Shown here piece after piece: positions 1 to 7,938 of a stretch of 64,000 bases of DNA. The notes beneath the pieces are model-generated. The model searched no databases and was not told where the DNA came from. It worked only from the letters and a program-made list of their open reading frames with translations. Source of the DNA: CAZQGO01 sp964593065 (GTDB lineage: Bacteria; Oederibacteriota; JAAXVQ01); the NCBI GenBank assembly GCA_964593065.1, contig CAZQGO010000017.1:1-64000 (forward strand), given 5' to 3'. The first letter of the stretch is position 1, and every line of letters starts with the position of its first letter. The position numbers and the translations under genes were made by a program.

Positions 1-26
1 AACGCTCATTGTGAGCGGTTTTTCGT
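1..26 (+). terminator. Hairpin plus T-run, probable terminator of a gene left of the window
   Basis: CGCTCA and TGAGCG form a stem with a TTG loop (a one-base bulge allows AAC/GTT extension), followed by GTTTTTC on the plus strand. This is the layout of a rho-independent terminator for a plus-strand gene ending before the window. It is cut by the window edge, so the full stem cannot be judged. Confidence 0.5.
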
Positions 27-29
27 CTT

Positions 30-106
<77 letters not shown>

Positions 107-117
107 AGGGAAAGCGA

Positions 118-146
118 ATTATACCTTGCGGTTTTTCATCCGACAA
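118..146 (-). promoter_or_regulatory. Sigma70-type promoter of tRNA-Arg
   Basis: On the minus strand, -35 TTGTCG (141-146), a 17-nt spacer and a perfect -10 TATAAT (118-123). The predicted start is a few bases before the mature tRNA 5' end at 106. Confidence 0.75.
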
Positions 147-182
147 GAGAAAAAATCCGGCCTGCTTGCCCCTCGGAGCCCT

Positions 183-3068
183 CTATTTCACCAGCACAAT
201 GGTCTGATATTCCAGCGTGCCGTCCTGCCGCCGCAGCTTGGCGATGTACTCTCCGGATGGACTCAAACGCCCGTCTGTCGTCCGTCCGTCCCAAGACAGG
301 CCGCTGCCCTCGGCGCGGTACACTTCCCGGCCCCGCAGGTCCAAGACACGGATTTCCCGGTATTCGTCCCCGAATACCACCCGGTCGTTGATTCCGTCCA
401 CCAAACCCGGGGACAGGAGGCGCCGTTCCGGACGGGTCGTCCCGCCTTCGGACGCCCGCGTGGCCGTCGGCGTCGGTGTGGCGCTGGTCGACACCGTCGG
501 CGTCGGCGTTCCGGTCCACGCCGGGGTCGCTGTTCCCGTGGTTGTCCGCGTCCGTGTTACCGTACGCGTCGGACTGACCGTGGCCGTGGGCGTAGGCGAA
601 ACCACCGGCGTGGCCGTCCGCGTCGGCGTCACCGTAGCCGTGGGCGTGGGTGAAACCACCGGCGTGGCCGTCCGCGTCGGCGTCACCGTAGCCGTGGGCG
701 TGGGCGAAACCACCGGCGTGACGGACGAGGTGGCGGCCGGAGAGCCCAGGGCCGGAGGATTGATGAGAACCGCCGTATCGTCCGCCAGGTTGCTCACCGT
801 CAACGCGAGCGTGCCCGCGCCGTCGCTCGACAGATATTCCGTGTTGGCCACCGTACCCGCATAGGTGTTCCACCACTGCACCGGATACAGGATGTTCGGG
901 TTCATGACCAGAGTCACGGTTCCGCTCTCGGGCGCGGCCCCGGCGCCGAAGGGCGGGGAGTTTACCCAGGTGTGGTTGCGGTTCTGGATCCACAGGTGGG
1001 CGCGGTTTTTGGCCAGGTTTTTCTGGCCCCAGGCGCGAAGGTTGGCATTGGAGGTGGTTGTGGCCGCATCCACGTAGCCACCCTGGTTCACATCCAGTTG
1101 GGAAACGAACGTGTAGAAAGGCTGGCTGACGGTCTCCGGGCTGATGTAGTTGAGGTGTTCCGAGAACCAGTAATTGGGATCGTACATGCTTCCGGCGCTC
1201 AACTGCGCCCAGAGTAGGTTGTGGTACCAGATGCCCGGGTTGGCCGTCTGCAACTGGTTGTACGGTGTCGTGTTATAGATGCCCGTCTCTCCGCGGATCA
1301 CGGGTTTCCCCACAAGGCTCGCCCACGCGATGTTGCCGGATTCGTTGTTCCAGCGCGCCATATCGTAGGGATAGCCGGCGGGACTGGGGTTGGGATTGTC
1401 GGTGTATTCGTGCAGGTCCGCGTAATCCACGTCCGGGAAGGTGCCGTTGCCGTTGCCCCAGAACGCCGGCCGCCAGCAGCACCAGAAGGAGGTCGTGGCC
1501 AGGTGGGGATGCGCGTCCGTCTGGTGCATGAATTGCGCAAAGGCCTGCGTGGTCCGCCAATGCGGCGCCGTGCCGCTTCCCGGCGGATCGTCATTGGGCG
1601 GCCCTTCGTTGTTCAGTTCCCAGGAGTGAACGGCCGTGGAATAGCCCCAGCGCGCCACGAGGTAGCGGTACCATTGCCGCAGCAGCCAGCGGGCCTTGGT
1701 GTTCTCGTCCTGATAATAGCCGTCGCCGGGGTCCGCCCAGGTCCCGTCGGCCTTGAGGTGGTTCTGGATCCAGTCGTTTTTATCGTGGACGACGTATTTG
1801 AAGAACACGCCGTACTGCTCGCCCTGGGTCACCTGCCAGTCGAAAAAGGCGGCCGGCCGCTGTTCCACATAAGTGTGCTCATCCGCCAGGGGATTGCGGA
1901 TGATTTCGGCGCCGCTGGCATTCGTCAGGGAGAACTCGTCCACGTAGGCCTGGCCGGCGGTGCAATTGTCGAGGTAGAGGTAGATGTTGGTGCGGTCCAC
2001 GCTCTCGCTGTTGAAGGTGGCGTTGATCGTGGTCCAATTCTGGTCCACGGTGATGTGCGGCACGATCTCCGCGGCCGTGCGCAGGGAGGTCTCGAACTGG
2101 TCCATGGTGGGATTGCCCCACTGCGCGTCCGCGGTCTTAATGACGAACCCCCAGGGATACAAGGCGTTCCGGGGCCCGGCTAAGTTGGCGGTCTTGACCA
2201 CCAGCTTGACCGTATACGAGGTATTGGCCTGCACGCGGGGCCCGAACATCTCGTCCATCCAGGTTGTCAGCCACATCTGGTACCCTTGCGGCCAGAAGAG
2301 CTCATAGGACAGCTCGTGGCCGGGTGCGTGCTCGACGAAGGTCAGCCGCGTCATAATGCCTTCGTTGCCGTGGGCCTCGGCCGAGGATTTCCAGCGCGCC
2401 CAGTTGGTGCTATAGGCGCCGAAGCCCCCCATCCAGGGGCGCTCCAGGCTCTGCCCGGTGCCGAGATACGCGGCATAGCTGTTGTTGCGGTTCCAGGCCG
2501 GCCCGATGGGCCAATACAGACTGCCGTCCGAAAATTCGAAATAGCGGGGATCCGCAGTGCTGACCCGCACGAATCCGTGCTTGACCGGCGCCGTGGCCGT
2601 AAAGGTGGCCAGCGTCCCGGTGGTGGCGCTGCCCGAACCGTCCTGGGTGAATACGGAGACCTGATAGGTCCCCTCCTCCCGGGGGCTGAAACGCACGGAC
2701 CAGTGCTTGCTGGCGGTCTCGGTGAAGTACAGGGAATTCCCGGAGCCGTGCGGCGTGCAATCCGTCATGTAGAAACCCGGCTGCCGGAAGGTGTGGCCGG
2801 TGGCGGTATTGTAGAAGACTCCGTCCAAGGTGATGCCCGTCCCGGCGGTCACGCCCGCCGGCGGCGCGGCGTCGTAGGCGAAAAACGGGTTGGCGGCCGT
2901 GGTCGCCACCGTGAGCCGGATTTCATATTTTTCATATACCCGCACGCTGGCCGGCGGCGTGCCCAAGACCGCGACCGTGGCCGCACGCGCGGCGCTGGTC
3001 CCGGTCGCAACCCACGCCCCGAGAAGGACTCCGCCAGCCAGCATGGCCTGCTTGAGAAGTTTCTTCAT
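183..3068 (-). CDS. Secreted glycoside-hydrolase-like protein with T/P linker and C-terminal sorting-type domain
   Basis: 961 aa. An N-terminal signal peptide (cleavage near residue 29, after SAARA) is followed by a beta-sandwich resembling DUF5060 (~30-160), then GFVRVS..PRYFEFSDG, a phrase typical of DUF5060/DUF4038-type glycosidase-like proteins. A TIM-barrel-like part follows, seemingly interrupted by a carbohydrate-binding-like beta domain (~255-395). Candidate catalytic acids are E488 in WELNNEG (Asn-Glu pair of clan A acid/base) and E594 in IRGETG (nucleophile position). Residues 784-878 are a Thr/Pro linker with 18-residue repeats. Residues 883-961 form a domain with SPG..DGIND, LRGREVY and WDGR..DG that resembles gliding-motility/FlgD-type C-terminal domains. 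The ATG at 3068 is preferred because it gives the signal peptide; the open frame extends further upstream without one. Last gene of the minus-strand locus, 38 nt after the GH99-like gene. Substrate unknown. Confidence 0.85.
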   Translation of the reverse strand: MKKLLKQAMLAGGVLLGAWVATGTSAARAATVAVLGTPPASVRVYEKYEIRLTVATTAANPFFAYDAAPPAGVTAGTGITLDGVFYNTATGHTFRQPGFYMTDCTPHGSGNSLYFTETASKHWSVRFSPREEGTYQVSVFTQDGSGSATTGTLATFTATAPVKHGFVRVSTADPRYFEFSDGSLYWPIGPAWNRNNSYAAYLGTGQSLERPWMGGFGAYSTNWARWKSSAEAHGNEGIMTRLTFVEHAPGHELSYELFWPQGYQMWLTTWMDEMFGPRVQANTSYTVKLVVKTANLAGPRNALYPWGFVIKTADAQWGNPTMDQFETSLRTAAEIVPHITVDQNWTTINATFNSESVDRTNIYLYLDNCTAGQAYVDEFSLTNASGAEIIRNPLADEHTYVEQRPAAFFDWQVTQGEQYGVFFKYVVHDKNDWIQNHLKADGTWADPGDGYYQDENTKARWLLRQWYRYLVARWGYSTAVHSWELNNEGPPNDDPPGSGTAPHWRTTQAFAQFMHQTDAHPHLATTSFWCCWRPAFWGNGNGTFPDVDYADLHEYTDNPNPSPAGYPYDMARWNNESGNIAWASLVGKPVIRGETGIYNTTPYNQLQTANPGIWYHNLLWAQLSAGSMYDPNYWFSEHLNYISPETVSQPFYTFVSQLDVNQGGYVDAATTTSNANLRAWGQKNLAKNRAHLWIQNRNHTWVNSPPFGAGAAPESGTVTLVMNPNILYPVQWWNTYAGTVANTEYLSSDGAGTLALTVSNLADDTAVLINPPALGSPAATSSVTPVVSPTPTATVTPTRTATPVVSPTPTATVTPTRTATPVVSPTPTATVSPTRTVTRTRTTTGTATPAWTGTPTPTVSTSATPTPTATRASEGGTTRPERRLLSPGLVDGINDRVVFGDEYREIRVLDLRGREVYRAEGSGLSWDGRTTDGRLSPSGEYIAKLRRQDGTLEYQTIVLVK
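558..719 (-). repeat. Three tandem 54-bp repeats encoding the T/P linker
   Basis: Three consecutive 54-bp units encode an 18-residue repeat (TPVVSPTPTATVTPTRTA, the last copy diverged) in residues 784-837 of the glycosidase-like protein. Almost the same unit recurs in the linker encoded at 4976-5083, so it is shared between genes. Confidence 0.85.
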
Positions 3069-3106
3069 GATGCTACCCCGTCTGCGTCTGCCGCCCCAGG
3101 GCGGCG

Positions 3107-4483
3107 TTATTTCACCAGCACGATGATCTGATACGTGGCCGTACCGTCCTGCTTCTTCAGCCTGGCAACGTACTCCCCCGAGGGGCACAGGCGCCCGTCC
3201 GCCCCTCGTCCGCTCCACATCAGTCCGGTACCCTCGCTGCGGTACACTTCCCGGCCCCTCAGGTCCACCAGCCGCACTTCCCGGTATTCCTCCCCGAACA
3301 CCACCCGATCGTTGATGCCGTCCGCCAAGCCTGGAGACAGGATGCGCCGCTCCGGCTGGCCGGTCAGCCCCTGGGACGTCCGGATGGCGGTGGGCGTCGG
3401 CGCGGCAGGAGCTCCGGTTCCCTGTTCCAGCGAAGGCAAATTCCGCTGGAGAATATCCACGTAAAGATTGCCGAAGGGCGTACCGGCGGGATCCTGAACC
3501 TCTTGGCCGGGTCCATTGTCCCGGGTCTGCACTCCCGGTTCGACCGCCGTGCCCTCCCCCCACTCGTTCCAGGTTTCCACCAGTTTCCAGGTCGCAGGGG
3601 CCGCAACCATGCTCTGCACGGCCGCCTCGAATGCAGCGGCGTCCCGCGCCAGGCGTACGGCCGAACCGTCATCCAGCCAGAATCCCGGGGAGACCGCGAA
3701 GGCATAGGGCGCCTGCTGATCCGACCTTAGCGCGGGCGCATACTGATGCCAGGAATCCGGTTGATTGGGATCCGACGCATACCCCGGAAAAACCTTCAGG
3801 ACGACATAGAAGGCGTTGCCCAATGCCGCCTGGGCGTCATGCCAGCGCTGCGTCATGGTTCCGGGTTCGTCGGCGGCTCCGGCGTAGACGAAGACAACCG
3901 GTTTACCGTTGACCCGTAAAAAGAAGGGAGAGACGGCGAATTGATCCCGGATATGGGTCAAGTCGGACACCAGCGTGGAAACGTCGGGATCCGAGAAGCC
4001 TTCGTCTTCATAATATACGGCCCAGCGCAGGTTGGGATACGGGTTGTCCGCCCGCCCCATGAAATCGTGCAGGATATTGGTCAGCGCCGCGTCCTCCTTG
4101 GTGCCCTGTCCCCACCAGGAGGCGATCACCACTTCCTGCCTGGCTTCGGCCAGTTTGCCGACCTGCCACTTCCAATTCGCGTAGTTGTTGGCGCTGTAGA
4201 GTTCGTTCGCCGGGTCGAACGCGTCCGGGTTCGGATCGGGCAGGTAATGCGAAAACCAGGTGGCCGGCGGCGAGTTTCCCAGGTCGTTCCAATAGGACCA
4301 GTTCTCGCCGCCGGTATTCGGGTTTTTGTACCAAATGTAGAAAAAGGCGGCGTAATACGGCGCCGAAGGCTGGAAGGCGGCCCCGCCGGCAGTAACCCCC
4401 GTCCGGGACGCCGCCTCCGAAATAAGCGGGAAAACAGCCAATATCCAAACCGCGATCAGCACCAATCTGGGGTTATTGTTCAT
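3107..4483 (-). CDS. Secreted GH99-like (WbsX-like) glycoside hydrolase with C-terminal sorting-type domain
   Basis: 458 aa. Signal peptide to about residue 24. The barrel begins with YYAAFFYIWY, has YYEDEG at 157-162 and ends with WNEWGEGT at 305-312 followed by a conserved-looking EP. That last motif is characteristic of the GH99/GH71-like alpha-mannosidase or mannanase superfamily. Members act on alpha-mannosides, but the substrate here is inference. A short linker (~354-376), much shorter than in its neighbours, leads to the shared domain at 379-458 (SPGLADGIND, LRGREVY, SGRGADGRL). The start at 4483 has AAGGTG 8 nt upstream. It lies 92 nt after the toroid protein gene and 38 nt before the next glycosidase-like gene, consistent with one operon. 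Confidence 0.86.
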   Translation of the reverse strand: MNNNPRLVLIAVWILAVFPLISEAASRTGVTAGGAAFQPSAPYYAAFFYIWYKNPNTGGENWSYWNDLGNSPPATWFSHYLPDPNPDAFDPANELYSANNYANWKWQVGKLAEARQEVVIASWWGQGTKEDAALTNILHDFMGRADNPYPNLRWAVYYEDEGFSDPDVSTLVSDLTHIRDQFAVSPFFLRVNGKPVVFVYAGAADEPGTMTQRWHDAQAALGNAFYVVLKVFPGYASDPNQPDSWHQYAPALRSDQQAPYAFAVSPGFWLDDGSAVRLARDAAAFEAAVQSMVAAPATWKLVETWNEWGEGTAVEPGVQTRDNGPGQEVQDPAGTPFGNLYVDILQRNLPSLEQGTGAPAAPTPTAIRTSQGLTGQPERRILSPGLADGINDRVVFGEEYREVRLVDLRGREVYRSEGTGLMWSGRGADGRLCPSGEYVARLKKQDGTATYQIIVLVK

Positions 4484-4575
4484 GCGTACGCACCTTTTAC
4501 CCGGAGCTCCGCCCCGGTAAAATCCCCGGAGCGGAGGTCGGATCCCGCGGGACTTCGTAGCAACTTCCTTCGGAA

Positions 4576-6294
4576 TTATTTCACCAGCACGATGCTTAAG
4601 TATGAGACCGTTCCGTCCCGCTTTTTTACCTTCGCGATGTATTCTCCGGAAGCGCACAGGCGCCCGTCCGCCCCCCGTCCGCTCCACTTCAGCCCGGTTC
4701 CCTCCACGCGGAACACTTCGCGCCCGCGCAGGTCCAGGATGTGCACTTCCCCGGCCTCGGGCCCGAAATCGATTTCATCGTTGATGCCGTCCTCCAGGCC
4801 CGGAGTCAGCAAACGGCGGTTTCCGGCCCACCCCGGAACCGCGGCCGTGACCGTAACCGTCGGGCTCGGCGTGGAGGTGGCCGAAGCCGACGGCGTGGGC
4901 GTGGTTGTCACCGGCGGCGTGGCCGTGCGCGTGATGGTGCGCGTGGCGCTTAGGGTGGATGTGGCGGTGGCCGAGACCACCGGCGTGGCGGTCCGCGTCG
5001 GCGTCACCGTGGCCGTCGGCGTCGGCGAGACCACCGGCGTGGCGGTCCGCGTCGGCGTCACCGTAGCCGTCGGCGTCGGCGAGACCACCGGCGTGGCCGT
5101 GGGCGTGGCGGCAGGTGTCCTGACGTCGCTCCAGGCCAGGGTTCCGGTAGCCTCGATGGCCTGCACCAGGGCCTCGATCCAGTAGCAGTCCCCGATTCCG
5201 GTCGGAGCGCTCTTGACCTGGCCGCGCAGCGTGGACGCGTTCGCGCCCGCCACCCAACGCTCGACCGGGGCCAGCATGCCGTAGAAGTCCGGCACCAGGC
5301 CGGTCCCTTCGTCCCCGGTCAGGTCACGGCAGAAATAATTGGCCTTGCATACCCACCAGGCGGGAAACTCCGTCAAGCCCTGGGCGTGCCGGGCCAACAC
5401 CGCAGCGGTCAGCGCGGCGTTCTCCTCGGCCAGGTAGCGCCCGATCTCCGGAGACAGATTCAGGAAGATCCAGCCGCGGTAGGTCGAACCGTTCATGCGG
5501 CTGTCGTACATGTCCGGGTTGCTCGCGTAGGGCGAGCTCCAGGTCGGATCCCGGATGGCGTTCCCCTCGATGGTGGCGAAATTCAGTCCCGCGTCCAGCT
5601 GGGTCTGGAGGTTGCCCAGGGCCGTGGTCCGCGTGGCCGTGTCGTTGAACTGCTGAGCCATCCTGGCCATGGCGATGTGCGCGCCCATGGTGCCGTACAG
5701 GTCGCCTTGACCGGAACGGGACGAGTACATGCTCTTGATCGAGTTCCAATAGGTCTGGACCAGCGCCCAGTCGCCGGTGCGGTGGCCGTAGAGCCAGACG
5801 CCGTAGAGCGTCTGGACGGTCGGCCGGTATTGGAAGACTCCACCCTGATCATACCACCATTTGGTTTTGGGGTGGAGTTCGCGCGGCGCGCCGGCGGTGC
5901 TCGGCAGGGGCGCGCTGGCCCAGGGCGCGAAGGTGGCGCTGGCGAACTCGGCCGCCACGTAGGCCTTCACCGCGGTTTGCTGGACTGCAGTCAGGTAGGG
6001 ATAGGCCCAGGCCAGGGTGGCGACGATGCGCCCGGGTTCCTGGTAGGTCCGGTAGGCCACCAGCAACTGGTCGGCATAGTCGAGGTAAAGCGGCGACAGG
6101 TGCCCGGCGTCGAGGATCTTCTGGACCTCCCCGCGCAGTTCCTGAATGAGGTCGTCGGCACCGGCGGGTGTCCCGCACTCGGGGAATTCCCAGGCATAGC
6201 GGTCGATGACCACCGCGGCTGCCGCCGGGCCGGGAAAGGCCCACAACAATCCCGCCAGAATCCAGACGGCCTTCCACTCCCGTGAATTCATCAT
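4576..6294 (-). CDS. Secreted alpha-helical toroid-like protein with T/P linker and C-terminal sorting-type domain (copy 1)
   Basis: 572 aa. Signal peptide (~1-26) then a ~360-residue region rich in Trp/Tyr helices, of the kind seen in (alpha/alpha)n-barrel hydrolases or lyases; I cannot assign a family or active site. It is a diverged paralogue of the protein at 7939-9636: both have PYL/PYV..AQ helices, YG.NTGDW / YGHRTGDW and MA..AQQF. A Thr/Pro linker (~393-490) contains two 54-bp-encoded repeats, and residues 493-572 form the shared C-terminal domain (DGIND, LRGREVF, SGRGADGRL). ATG 6294 or 6291 can both be used; GAGGACGG lies just upstream. The gene starts 9 nt after the PQQ-propeller gene, and the same gene pair is repeated upstream. 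Confidence 0.82.
   Translation of the reverse strand: MMNSREWKAVWILAGLLWAFPGPAAAAVVIDRYAWEFPECGTPAGADDLIQELRGEVQKILDAGHLSPLYLDYADQLLVAYRTYQEPGRIVATLAWAYPYLTAVQQTAVKAYVAAEFASATFAPWASAPLPSTAGAPRELHPKTKWWYDQGGVFQYRPTVQTLYGVWLYGHRTGDWALVQTYWNSIKSMYSSRSGQGDLYGTMGAHIAMARMAQQFNDTATRTTALGNLQTQLDAGLNFATIEGNAIRDPTWSSPYASNPDMYDSRMNGSTYRGWIFLNLSPEIGRYLAEENAALTAAVLARHAQGLTEFPAWWVCKANYFCRDLTGDEGTGLVPDFYGMLAPVERWVAGANASTLRGQVKSAPTGIGDCYWIEALVQAIEATGTLAWSDVRTPAATPTATPVVSPTPTATVTPTRTATPVVSPTPTATVTPTRTATPVVSATATSTLSATRTITRTATPPVTTTPTPSASATSTPSPTVTVTAAVPGWAGNRRLLTPGLEDGINDEIDFGPEAGEVHILDLRGREVFRVEGTGLKWSGRGADGRLCASGEYIAKVKKRDGTVSYLSIVLVK
4976..5083 (-). repeat. Two tandem 54-bp linker repeats
   Basis: Two 54-bp units, beginning ACCACCGGCGTGG on the plus strand, encode TPVVSPTPTATVTPTRTA. 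They are nearly identical to the units at 558-719 in a different gene; a partial third unit follows. Confidence 0.82.
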
Positions 6295-6303
6295 CCGTCC
6301 TCG

Positions 6304-7875
6304 CTACGGCCGGTGTTCGATCGCGACCACGCCGTACGTTTCGGCGATATATGCCCGGGGAGCCACGACGATCGGCGCCACCCGCCCGTTGATCTGCGTC
6401 TGCGACGTGCCGACCGGCGGCGGCTGATCCAGGTAGACGATATCGAAGTAGCGGAAATCGCCGCCGTCCCAAAAGCGCACCTGCGCCTGGACCGAATGCC
6501 CGGCGCTGTTCGTCAGGTTGATGGTCTGGGTCCCGCGGAAATTCTGCCGCAGCCACAGCGTCGTGCCGGCCACGCTGAGCCCGAACAGGTTGTCCGTTTC
6601 GAAGGGCCACAGTCCCGCCACGTGTCCGTTGTCGATGGGGACGCGGTGCCCGTTGGCCTGGTTGATGGCGGCGATGTCCACCGAGTAGTTTGTCCCGAAG
6701 ATCGGATTGTTCGCGGTCAGTTTGGGATAACGGGTTTTGAAATAGGTGAGTACCCGGTCGCTGTTGTCCACCACCACCGGCGCCGTCGGGATCCCGCAAC
6801 CGTCGGCGGGTCCGGCCAGGATGGTGAAGGGTTCAGACAGGTCGCTGGTGTCCAGCGCATACACGTGTTTCCAGTCTTCGCCGGCGTCGGTCCAGCCGCC
6901 CAAGCCTTGCAGCCACAGCGCGATGTTGGTTTCCTCCTCGGCCAGACTGGCCGAATCGGCCATGAGCTGCTCCATGACGTACTCGCTGCCGATCAGCGGC
7001 GTGGCGCAGGTGCTGGCCCAGACGCGGTTATTGAACACAACCGGCCACAGCATGCGGAAGCTCTGGCCGCGGACCGGGTGCTGCGCGCGTACGGCGCCGT
7101 CTGAGCGGTTGAGCGCGTACACGACCATGTTCTCCGCGCCCACGTATACGCTGGTCGCGTCCGACGCCACACCGCCCAGGACCGGCGCCGGCAGGGTGGT
7201 GGTCCATTGCTCCGTGCCCGTGTCCGCGTCCAGGGCGTACACCGTTCCGCCGTGGTCCGCGACATAGACTTCCGTTCCGTTGACACAAGGCGCTCCGGTA
7301 ATGGAGCGGGCCGCCGGGTAGGTCCAGGGCGATCCCCCGTTTGCGGCGAGCGCGCCGATCACCTGCCCGCTGAGCGTGACGAAGATCACCCTCGCTCCGC
7401 TCTCGGACACGGCCGCGCTGGCCCAGGTCCCGCCGGGAATGGACAGGGTCCAGAGCGTGGACCCGTCGGCGGCGTCGATGGCGTAGGCGTTTCCTTCCAG
7501 GGTGCCGATGAACAGGCGTCCACCGGCCAGTACGGGCTGCACGGATTCCGCGATGGTGAAGTTCACGTTGGAGGGCATGGGAAAGGAATAGCCGACGCGG
7601 GGCGCGCCGCTGCCGTCGCTGCTGTTGATATCGTCCGGCCAGCCGGCGACGCTGTTCTGGTTGCGCAGGGTCAGGGTCGGGCCCATCCAGATCCAGCGCG
7701 CCCGGTAGGGCGGCGCGACCGTATCCGGGGTGCGGCCGGTGCGCGCCGCGTCCCGCTGCAGTTGCGGCCAGTCCGAGGCCAGGGCCGGCGCCGCCAGGAA
7801 GCAAAGCAGCAGTCCTCCCGAGACCGCCAGGTTCAGCGCCCGCCATTGCCTCCGGGCCTCAGCCAGAAGTCTCAT
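6304..7875 (-). CDS. Secreted PQQ-type beta-propeller protein (copy 1)
   Basis: 523 aa. Signal peptide (~1-33, cleavage after ALA) then DWPQLQRDAARTGRT, a usual start of PQQ-like outer-membrane or periplasmic propellers. At least four repeat blades can be read, e.g. LEGNAYAIDAADGSTLW, GGTVYALDADTGTEQW and MVVYALNRSDG. It lacks the C-terminal domain found on its neighbours. Such propellers usually act as binding or scaffold proteins; no catalytic residues are evident. Start has AGGGAGGAG 4-5 nt upstream. It precedes the toroid protein gene by 9 nt. Its closest relative in the window is the protein at 9636-11270, which precedes the second toroid gene in the same way. Confidence 0.87.
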   Translation of the reverse strand: MRLLAEARRQWRALNLAVSGGLLLCFLAAPALASDWPQLQRDAARTGRTPDTVAPPYRARWIWMGPTLTLRNQNSVAGWPDDINSSDGSGAPRVGYSFPMPSNVNFTIAESVQPVLAGGRLFIGTLEGNAYAIDAADGSTLWTLSIPGGTWASAAVSESGARVIFVTLSGQVIGALAANGGSPWTYPAARSITGAPCVNGTEVYVADHGGTVYALDADTGTEQWTTTLPAPVLGGVASDATSVYVGAENMVVYALNRSDGAVRAQHPVRGQSFRMLWPVVFNNRVWASTCATPLIGSEYVMEQLMADSASLAEEETNIALWLQGLGGWTDAGEDWKHVYALDTSDLSEPFTILAGPADGCGIPTAPVVVDNSDRVLTYFKTRYPKLTANNPIFGTNYSVDIAAINQANGHRVPIDNGHVAGLWPFETDNLFGLSVAGTTLWLRQNFRGTQTINLTNSAGHSVQAQVRFWDGGDFRYFDIVYLDQPPPVGTSQTQINGRVAPIVVAPRAYIAETYGVVAIEHRP

Positions 7876-7938
7876 GAACTCCTCCCTGCTTGGTTTCCAC
7901 GCCAGGGCCCGGGCGCGCCGGGCTTTCGAGTGCGGTCG

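Noticed and set aside
558..719. Regular 54-bp repeats as a CRISPR array
   Set aside because: The repeats are contiguous without spacers and encode an in-frame Thr/Pro linker.
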